NCBI RefSeq assembly: GCF_009833125.1
Contig: NZ_QRCC01000010.1
Span: forward strand, 124,001 to 188,000
Source: Nitrosomonas sp. HPC101
GTDB taxonomy: Bacteria; Pseudomonadota; Gammaproteobacteria; Burkholderiales; Nitrosomonadaceae
DNA: 64,000 bases
Direction of reading: 5' to 3'
Below the pieces are notes generated by a model. The model ran no database searches, was not told the DNA's origin, and saw nothing but the letters and a program-made list of their open reading frames with translations. Positions within the stretch are counted from its first letter, which is position 1. Each line of letters starts with the position of its first letter. Positions 57,287 through 64,000 of this stretch are shown here, one piece after another. Both the position numbers and the translations under genes were made by a program.

Positions 57287-57607
57287 ATGTCCAAAACGCT
57301 GCCAGCTGTCATTCTGACTGCTTCGCTTATTTATCTGAGTCCTTCCTTTGTCCACGCAGAAGCAACTTATCCGGATAATGAAGGGGTTGTGACTTCTATG
57401 ATTGATACCGCTGGTTATACCTATATGGAACTGGCAAATGGTGACAGAAAATTCTGGATAGCTGCACCAACCACCAAGGTTAAAGAAGGGGATCATATTC
57501 GTTTTGTGGAGAATATGAGAATGCATAATTACACCAGCAAAACGCTGAATCGAACATTTAACGAAGTAATTTTTGTTACCTCTACACAAGTGGAAGTAAA
57601 GAAGTAA
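57287..57607 (+). CDS. NrfJ-like small periplasmic protein
   Basis: A 106-residue precursor with a signal peptide (MSKTLPAVILTASLIYLSPS, cleavage near VHA-EA) and AAAAAGGA-like purine run upstream. The mature part (GVVTSMIDTAGYTYMELANG, FWIAAPTTKVKEGD, NYTSKTLNRTFNEVIFV) resembles the small NrfJ-like domain found with cytochrome c nitrite reductases and metal-handling proteins. No cytochrome gene is nearby. It follows the porin by 43 bp, so they may share a transcript. A longer frame from 57104 is antisense-type noise within the porin gene. Confidence 0.8.
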   Translation: MSKTLPAVILTASLIYLSPSFVHAEATYPDNEGVVTSMIDTAGYTYMELANGDRKFWIAAPTTKVKEGDHIRFVENMRMHNYTSKTLNRTFNEVIFVTSTQVEVKK

Positions 57608-57770
57608 TTCAGACTCCGCGGGTGTATTTTTCAGGCTTTACGTCTTAATGATGTAGAGCCTGCTGAACCAATTTGTCGATCAACGGTCGTGGGAGATTGC
57701 TAAAAAGTGTGACCAGGAAGTAATCAGAATGGGTTACTTCTCTCAGATTGAGGAAACAGTAAGTAATTTA

Positions 57771-57803
57771 AACCTGTCTTCAGGGAAATACTGAAGACAG
57801 GTT
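57771..57803. repeat. 13-bp perfect inverted repeat, possible terminator
   Basis: AACCTGTCTTCAG, a 7-base loop, then CTGAAGACAGGTT. The stem is perfect. No T-run follows on the plus strand, because the IS3 relic begins directly after it. It could be a damaged terminator of the NrfJ-like gene or a bidirectional hairpin. The rest of 57608-57770 shows no gene. Confidence 0.55.
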
Positions 57804-57804
57804 G

Positions 57805-58510
<706 letters not shown>

Positions 58511-58571
58511 TGAATTCATTGCTGCTCTGGCGTCATTGCCTTACCGGTTGATTTATACGTTCATCAAGGCT

Positions 58572-58889
58572 TTACTTTACGATCAGATCGTTATGGACTT
58601 TGGTGACGCCTTTGACAGAACGGGCCAGCTCAGCTGCGCGGTTTTTTTCCGCTTGTGAGTTGGTAAATCCAGACAGTTGCACTTCACCGCCTTCTATAGT
58701 TTTGACGTTGATATTAGCCGCGGAGGTTTCGGAATCATTTGCCAATTTGGCTTTAACCTCTGTGGTGATAACCGACCCGTCTACGTATTCGCCCATAGAC
58801 TCTTGATGCCGTGCGACTGAACAGCTGGAAACCATTACTATGGAAGTACTGGCAATAATCATGGTTGCAATTACACGAGACATTATCAT
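58572..58889 (-). CDS. BON-domain lipoprotein (OsmY-like)
   Basis: From the ATG at 58889 with AGGAG seven bases upstream the protein is 105 residues. The N-terminus is a lipoprotein-type signal (ATMIIASTSIVMVSSC, lipobox ending VSSC). One BON domain follows (VITTEVKAKLANDSETSAAN, INVKTIEGGEVQLSGFTN, AAELARSVKGVTKVHNDL). BON domains bind phospholipids and are common in osmotic-shock proteins. It lies in the same direction as the PRC-barrel gene, 407 bp downstream, suggesting a stress-response neighbourhood. Confidence 0.88.
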   Translation of the reverse strand: MIMSRVIATMIIASTSIVMVSSCSVARHQESMGEYVDGSVITTEVKAKLANDSETSAANINVKTIEGGEVQLSGFTNSQAEKNRAAELARSVKGVTKVHNDLIVK

Positions 58890-59296
58890 GATATTTCTCC
58901 TTTTTGAAAAATGTTTCTGATTAAGCAATCTCTGCCAGCCGGATCACCCACAAAAGTTATGGGTCTTATCCGACTGCAGCCATGCGCAACTGAGTATGGA
59001 GTGTGCGCAGATCGAAATAAATGATTTTTAGAAGCTGATGGCATGGTAGCTTCTGCTTAATCTGTTTAACCTGGTCTTGAGATTGTCGAGTTCACTACCG
59101 TCACCGCAGTAAGGCAGGCCAGTCCATCAGTGAACATGATACTGACTACAACCAGATATATCTGAGTTTGTTGACTGATTGCATTCACCTTGAACCCCGA
59201 AACAGGGGTTGGTTTTGTGTACAGCGGATAGTCTTCCTTGCTCAGCGGGACGGCAGTGACAGTTTAAATTGAAATTGGATCTGATCCAGCTGTTTT
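58890..59296. other. Intergenic stretch without a recognised gene
   Basis: No gene could be supported in these 407 bases. AACCCC/GGGGTT at 59193-59198 and 59205-59210 can form a small hairpin but there is no T-run in the direction of the PRC-barrel gene. The stretch next to 58890 should contain the promoter of the BON-domain gene; no clear -35/-10 pair was found. Confidence 0.5.
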
Positions 59297-59692
59297 TTAC
59301 GATCCAACTCCATAGTAAGAATGGATATTACTCTCCCAGGCTTTGTCTGCCATGTCTGGCCAATCATCTTTATCGAATCCGGGTGCGTTTTTCAAACGTT
59401 CTTTATCCGCGTTAAGTATGAAGCGCTTATTTGTTGTATCGAGCGTTAACGCCTTCCAGGGGATGGCAAAAAGCTTTTCGCCTATTCCCAGTAAGCCGCC
59501 AAAGGACAATACAGCGTAGCGAACGTCACCGTCAGCTGTATCAAGCATGATTTCTTTGATTTTACCCAGATTTTCTTCTGCATTGTTACAGACTTCATTT
59601 CCAATCAGGGTATCAGCTCCCATTAATCTGGGTCCGGGTCCTTGATTATTATTTTTGTAAATACCATAAGTATCACGGTCTTCGTAATTCAT
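59297..59692 (-). CDS. PRC-barrel domain protein
   Basis: The 131-residue protein has a single PRC-barrel: LMGADTLIGNEVCNNAEENL, GKIKEIMLDTADGDVRYAVL, SFGGLLGIGEKLFAIPWKAL. The C-terminal tail is FDKDDWPDMADKAWESNIHS. Such cytoplasmic proteins are frequent in stress-related clusters with BON-domain proteins; the function is unknown. GAGG in the ribosome-site position lies at the inner edge of the IS relic at 59700-59943, so that element may now supply part of its 5' region. Confidence 0.87.
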   Translation of the reverse strand: MNYEDRDTYGIYKNNNQGPGPRLMGADTLIGNEVCNNAEENLGKIKEIMLDTADGDVRYAVLSFGGLLGIGEKLFAIPWKALTLDTTNKRFILNADKERLKNAPGFDKDDWPDMADKAWESNIHSYYGVGS

Positions 59693-59699
59693 ATATACC

Positions 59700-59943
59700 T
59701 CGGTAATCCCCCATTTTTAACAGCACTCAGAAGTAGCAACGCTATGCAGCCATGGCCAGCTGCTGTTTTGGGGTGATTCCGCCCAATGCCATATTTGGAC
59801 GCTCGTAATTGTAGGACCACATCCACCCGCTTGAGCGCTTCCATGATCTGACTATCCGTGAATCTCGACCGCTTCATCTTGTAGATCTCCTCAATAAGAA
59901 AATTCTACTTCCGAATGCTCCGCTTTTGCGGGCGGATTACCGA
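59700..59943 (-). mobile_element. Internally deleted IS3-family relic
   Basis: On the minus strand the first codons MKRSRFTDSQIMEALKRV (59877-59824) match the start of an IS3-type orfA. They are joined out of frame to the end of orfB, which reads YNYERPNMALGGITPKQQLA and a stop near 59742. The middle of the element, about 1 kb in intact copies, is gone. Perfect ten-base inverted repeats TCGGTAATCC (59700-59709) and GGATTACCGA (59934-59943) enclose it and may be its ends. It belongs to a different IS3 group from the relic at 57805. Confidence 0.75.
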
Positions 59944-60159
59944 AGGAGAAAGCTGACGCGAGCATATAGGCTCGGCTAGCGCCATCCTTATGGCTATCTC
60001 AACGTCGATCCTCTGTGTTAATAGATATTTCTCTCTGATAGAGAAGAGAATATCTGCATCTGCGAAAAAATGTGCTGCAATAACTTGCAGGTGTAGTTCA
60101 TATTGAGCAATCTAATGGGGGAATGATTGTTAATCCAGATATTCCCCTGGATGTTCTGA
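59944..60159. other. Intergenic stretch after the sucrose synthase gene
   Basis: No gene is supported here. AGATATT (60023-60029) and AATATCT (60049-60055) form an imperfect hairpin about 105 bases past the sucrose synthase stop, on its downstream side; no T-run follows. Nothing else was recognised. Confidence 0.45.
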
Positions 60160-62544
60160 TCAGACATGTCCGTTCAGTTTGTTTGCCAGTGGCCGGAACT
60201 GCAGGTGGTAGAACATGTTGAGGTAGCGATCGGTTTCTTCTCGCTCAAGTCCGCTGGCAAATTTCCAGAAACTGTATATGCGTGATAACGTCATCATGCG
60301 TTCCGCGTAGAGTTTCCAGGTGTAACGGCTGGCAACGCGGTCTAGCGCGCCTTGTGAAAGGCGTTCCCATTCCGCTGGATTTTCCTGGCTTTTTTCGAGA
60401 AAATCTGCAATCAGATCGGCAGTTTCTTCACTCTGATTGGGGTTGATATGAAAACCGGAACGATGGTGCTGGATGATTTCCAGCGGACCACCATAGCGGG
60501 TAGCGAAGGTCGGTAAGCCGGATGCCATGGCTTCGATGATAGTCAGGCCGAATGCCTCGAACAAGGCGGGTTGTACGAATACTCCGCGCTTGTCAGCAAT
60601 GTAGCGGTACAGTTCTCCCGCCAGATTTTTGTCGAGACGCACGCCCAGCCAGCGAACCTGTGGGTCGAGCTGATATTCATCCATCAATTGATGCATCCGG
60701 TGTATCTGTGCCTGTTCTTCATGATCGGATGAGTGTTGCGGATCTGTTTTTCCTCCCACGACTACCAGGTTGGCAAGTGAGCGTAAGCGTGGCGAAGCGC
60801 CGTACAATTCCACCAGGCCGGTGATGTTTTTGATGTGGTCCAGGCGCGCCATGGTGAAGATCAGGGGCTTGTCCGGATCCTGCAATGCGCCTCGGGCCGA
60901 AAGGTTTGCGGCATCGTCAAAGAGCAGGGATTCAATTTCCGGGATCAGGCTGTGCAGACGTCTGGATTGATCAGTATAGGGAAAATAGACTTCTGCATCG
61001 GCACCCGGAGAAACGATATTGAATTTTGGATCGAACAAGTCAATTCCGTTAATGACCCGATAAAGACCAGGCATGGAAAAAGCCCGGTAGCTTTCGTACT
61101 GACCTTCTGCTTCTCGTGTTCCGGTGATTTCCTGATAGGTGCTTGTCACAATAAAGTCAGCAGCATTCATGGCCAGCAAATCTGCGGTGTACTGGCAGGA
61201 AAAATGGTATTTATCTTCATTTTCCTGCCAGTAAATGTCCGAGTGCAGATACTTGGTTTTCTCAAGTGCGTGTGCGATGTTGCACTGTGTAACGCCCAGT
61301 TTTCTGCTGAGCAGGGTGGCGACCAGATTGCCATCCGAGTAATTTCCGATGATGAGATCGGGGCGTCCGCCCAGTTCCGCCAGTGCTTCCCGTTCAACAT
61401 CCAGCGCAAAGGTTTCGAGATGAGGCCATATCTCAAAGCGTGAGATCCAGTGTGGAATAACCTCTCCGTTTTGTTTGCGAAATGGAATGCGCAGAATCCA
61501 GGTATTGGTACAGCCGTTGACCTTTTCCAGTCGCTGATTACAAGCGGTGTCACCCGCGTCAGGAATCAAACGGGTGACAATCAGTATCTGGGGTTCGACC
61601 TGTACGCCTTGCAGTTGTAAACGATCGCGCATTTCCTGTTCCAGTGCGCGTACCTGATCAAGAATATAGACAACCTGGCCGCCAGTATCAGGCAGTCCGA
61701 GCACATTATCCTGGCCGAAATAACCATGGGGGGAAAGAATCAGCAGGCGGGAGATCATGGGGATACGTGCCAGAAACGCTTCGAGTGCAGAAGGGGAAGG
61801 TGCTTCCAGAATATCCATCAGCATGTTCATGGTTTCAGCCACCCGGGCAGCGTTATATCCCCAGCCTGGCGCAAATCCGAGCCTGCTCATTTTAGGTGCA
61901 AGTTCACTCCAGGGTGTTTCGTCATCCACTGTTTCCAGTATTTCCAGTGCCTGTCGCAGCTGGCTGCGCAGGGGGATGATACTGAGCGAATTGCTGCTGA
62001 ACATTAATTGTTGTCCATCGATGGCATGAACTCCCAGAAAATGCAGCAATCCGGTATTGCCTGTTTCGATGCGGGCAAACATTTCACTGGATAGCTGGCG
62101 GTTGAGAAAGATCATTCCCTGCCCGATTGAACGGGATTCCTTCAGTTTGGGAAATCCCCGGTTAAATGGGCCGAAATCGACTTCCAGAACAGGTTCAGTG
62201 GTTTCACCTTTGATAATTGCTTCCTTGAATCCGAGAAATTCGCTAACTGTGATCTTTTCCGGGATCAGGTGTTCCTGATGGATACGTACGAATTCCAGTT
62301 TGGCAATATCGGGACGTAATGCCAGATAGGCCCAGGGAGAATTGAAGACACCTTCTTGCAGGCGGAATATAAATTTGTTGAGTGTATCAATCTGGCCACA
62401 ATCTTTTTCCATTTCCAATAATTCGTATCGCAGGTCGGATTGCAGAAGTAGAGGACGATCCATTGAGAAATAGCGGCGCAGTAATGTATAAACAGCATCT
62501 CTGTTCTGCTGGGTACAAATGGCAAGGTTCTCAGTCGTGATCAT
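60160..62544 (-). CDS. Sucrose synthase
   Basis: From the ATG at 62542-62544, with AAGGA upstream, the protein is 794 residues. An N-terminal regulatory part is followed by a GT-B catalytic region with [21 protein letters not shown], the [12 protein letters not shown] helix, [19 protein letters not shown] and, near the C-terminus, [20 protein letters not shown]. These are sucrose synthase rather than sucrose-phosphate synthase features. It interconverts sucrose plus a nucleoside diphosphate with fructose plus the nucleotide sugar. It starts ten bases after the sucrose-phosphate synthase/phosphatase gene, so one transcript is likely. Confidence 0.95.
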   Translation of the reverse strand: MITTENLAICTQQNRDAVYTLLRRYFSMDRPLLLQSDLRYELLEMEKDCGQIDTLNKFIFRLQEGVFNSPWAYLALRPDIAKLEFVRIHQEHLIPEKITVSEFLGFKEAIIKGETTEPVLEVDFGPFNRGFPKLKESRSIGQGMIFLNRQLSSEMFARIETGNTGLLHFLGVHAIDGQQLMFSSNSLSIIPLRSQLRQALEILETVDDETPWSELAPKMSRLGFAPGWGYNAARVAETMNMLMDILEAPSPSALEAFLARIPMISRLLILSPHGYFGQDNVLGLPDTGGQVVYILDQVRALEQEMRDRLQLQGVQVEPQILIVTRLIPDAGDTACNQRLEKVNGCTNTWILRIPFRKQNGEVIPHWISRFEIWPHLETFALDVEREALAELGGRPDLIIGNYSDGNLVATLLSRKLGVTQCNIAHALEKTKYLHSDIYWQENEDKYHFSCQYTADLLAMNAADFIVTSTYQEITGTREAEGQYESYRAFSMPGLYRVINGIDLFDPKFNIVSPGADAEVYFPYTDQSRRLHSLIPEIESLLFDDAANLSARGALQDPDKPLIFTMARLDHIKNITGLVELYGASPRLRSLANLVVVGGKTDPQHSSDHEEQAQIHRMHQLMDEYQLDPQVRWLGVRLDKNLAGELYRYIADKRGVFVQPALFEAFGLTIIEAMASGLPTFATRYGGPLEIIQHHRSGFHINPNQSEETADLIADFLEKSQENPAEWERLSQGALDRVASRYTWKLYAERMMTLSRIYSFWKFASGLEREETDRYLNMFYHLQFRPLANKLNGHV

Positions 62545-62554
62545 GGCAAAATCC

Positions 62555-64000
62555 TTATTGTGCAAAATTGTAATGCTTCAGTCCCTCGAGGATTCCACGG
62601 GCATAAGTGTTGTTCGCAAAGTATATTTGCTCCAGTCCGCGTAGCGATTCCAATTCCGGGCTATGGTTTCCTACTACCACTCCCAGCGTATCGCCCACCA
62701 GCATTTCTTCATCGTTACCAGAATCTCCGGCGATCAGAAAATTCTGTAGCGACAATCCCCATTTATAGGCCAGATAACGTACTGCCAGGCCTTTGGAAGC
62801 GCGTGTCGGCAATACATCCAGGAATGTTTCGTGTGAATGGATCAGTTTGGCATGTAGATTTAGCTGGTGCAGATGTTGGTACAGTTGTTCAAGTGGAGGC
62901 ATGTGTTCGGGGGTAGTCAGATAACTCAGTTTGAATTCGCGCTGGTTTTCCCGGGGTTGAAGCGTTAATCCCGGAATTTCCTGTAGTGCTTCAGCCAGTG
63001 CTTCCCGTCGCCATTGATGGCGGATGTGGTTACTCCAGCCTTGATCCGGTCGCAGGGATGGCCAGTAGTTAATTTCACTGCCAACCGAGGTGATCAGGAT
63101 ATCGGGCATGGGTACATGCCATTTTTTGAGAATTTTTACTGCACTTTCCACTGATCTTCCGGTAGCAATCCCAAATGAGACGGTGTTGGCATGTGCCCGC
63201 AGCCATCGCAACAGCTCTGCCAATCCCTGTTCATCACCGAGTAGAGTGTTGTCAATATCACTGATGAGCATTTTTCTTGTTAATGGAATAGGAGCCCGAT
63301 CGGCATGTAGTGTGGCCGCAAGCTGGCGGCGCAGACGTTTGCGATCTTTGCGCAGCAATTTATTGACTTCCTTTATATATTTTGTGACATGAGCATCCCA
63401 GGTGTAGTGACGTCTGACGTTGGTGACACCGTTTTTGGACCAGTCGCGCCAGCGTTTTTTGTCGGATAGCGCTTCTTTCAGTGCATTGGCGATATCTGTA
63501 TGGTTGAGTGTATTTACGAGCAGTCCGTTGCGGCAATTGGCGATGATGTCACGCGGGCCGCCATCTTCCGGCGCAATGATGGGCAGGCCACTGGCTGCAG
63601 CTTCAATCAGGGTCAGTCCGAAGGGCTCGGTCAGGGCGGGGTTGATAAAGACACCACGGCTCCGGACAGCCAGACGATAGATCTCGGGGATGTCTTCTGT
63701 CGTGAAATGTTTGGGGATTGCCACCATGCCCCATAAATCATAAAGATCAATATCGAGCAACAGATGCGTCATGACCTCGCGCTGAGATGTTTCCATCATC
63801 CGAATGTTTTCACGGGAACCGGCAATGATCACCAGATTGGCAATGTTCTGCAATGATTGATCCGAGCCGTATGCCTCGATTAGCCCATCGAGGTTTTTGC
63901 GCGTGTCCGGACGACAAATAGCCAGGATGACCGGTTTCCGGGGATTGCTGAGAAACCGGTCTACGCCTGCCTGTATGGCTGAATCAATGTGTTTACGCCC
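62555..64000 (-). CDS. Bifunctional sucrose-phosphate synthase/sucrose-phosphate phosphatase, C-terminal part (runs off window)
   Basis: The frame is open to the right edge of the window, so the start is missing; 481 codons are seen. The glycosyltransferase part has [34 protein letters not shown] and [23 protein letters not shown]-type phosphatase domain follows: [50 protein letters not shown] and [13 protein letters not shown]. Together they make sucrose-6-phosphate from UDP-glucose and fructose-6-phosphate and then remove the phosphate. With sucrose synthase directly downstream this is a sucrose synthesis and turnover operon. Confidence 0.95.
   Translation of the reverse strand, partial: GRKHIDSAIQAGVDRFLSNPRKPVILAICRPDTRKNLDGLIEAYGSDQSLQNIANLVIIAGSRENIRMMETSQREVMTHLLLDIDLYDLWGMVAIPKHFTTEDIPEIYRLAVRSRGVFINPALTEPFGLTLIEAAASGLPIIAPEDGGPRDIIANCRNGLLVNTLNHTDIANALKEALSDKKRWRDWSKNGVTNVRRHYTWDAHVTKYIKEVNKLLRKDRKRLRRQLAATLHADRAPIPLTRKMLISDIDNTLLGDEQGLAELLRWLRAHANTVSFGIATGRSVESAVKILKKWHVPMPDILITSVGSEINYWPSLRPDQGWSNHIRHQWRREALAEALQEIPGLTLQPRENQREFKLSYLTTPEHMPPLEQLYQHLHQLNLHAKLIHSHETFLDVLPTRASKGLAVRYLAYKWGLSLQNFLIAGDSGNDEEMLVGDTLGVVVGNHSPELESLRGLEQIYFANNTYARGILEGLKHYNFAQ

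Overview
The window looks like chromosome of a betaproteobacterial ammonia oxidiser close to Nitrosomonas. This is inferred from gene content: a sucrose-phosphate synthase/phosphatase gene followed directly by sucrose synthase, PEP carboxylase beside hemC, an sbp-cysT-cysW-cysA sulfate uptake operon, thyA-folA, and pilC-pilD-coaE-zapD-yacG. No rRNA, tRNA or prophage was seen. The genus is not proven by any marker gene here.

Layout. 1-4.5 kb is a surface-polysaccharide-type region: two tandem MurF-like ligases without the usual N-terminal domain, a QueC-like PP-loop protein and a Wzx-type flippase. 4.7-9.75 kb is a five-gene ebo-type operon in the order eboD-eboE-eboC-eboA-eboB, with no eboF. 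Near-identical 25-bp direct repeats lie at both ends. 9.8-12.1 kb is a decay zone: a solo IS3-type end, an OafA-like acyltransferase gene with three separate lesions, and a fragment of a second cas3. 12.1-20.4 kb is a complete type I-C CRISPR-Cas system transcribed leftwards (cas3-cas5c-cas8c-cas7-cas4-cas1-cas2-leader-array). The array has six full repeats and one truncated repeat that is joined to the cas3 fragment.

20.5-36.7 kb is mostly core genome: a response regulator-EAL phosphodiesterase, thyA-folA, an M17 aminopeptidase, the sulfate ABC transporter, rpoH preceded by a CIRCE operator, a glutamine amidotransferase with a MITE inserted at its stop codon, a DUF2868/DUF3482 GTPase pair, and a Wzz/GumC chain-length protein whose C-terminus resembles a degenerate tyrosine recombinase. 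36.9-37.2 kb holds a second, strongly palindromic MITE-like element.

37.2-53.7 kb is housekeeping: ppc, divergent hemC-hemD-hemX-hemY, a flavin/2Fe-2S reductase, an SDR protein, pilC-pilD-coaE-zapD-yacG, argA, rsmE, a thioredoxin-like protein and an inositol-monophosphatase-family enzyme. 53.7-57.6 kb is an envelope/metal block: a Tat-exported multicopper oxidase diverging from an alginate-export-type porin and a small NrfJ-like periplasmic protein. 57.8-59.95 kb has two IS3-family relics around BON-domain and PRC-barrel stress-type proteins. 60.2-64 kb is the sucrose operon, with the SPS/SPP gene running off the right edge.

The points most worth following up are the ebo operon with its flanking repeats, the Wzz-recombinase-like fusion, the Mur ligase/QueC-like/flippase group, and the cas3 remnant fused to the end of the CRISPR array.
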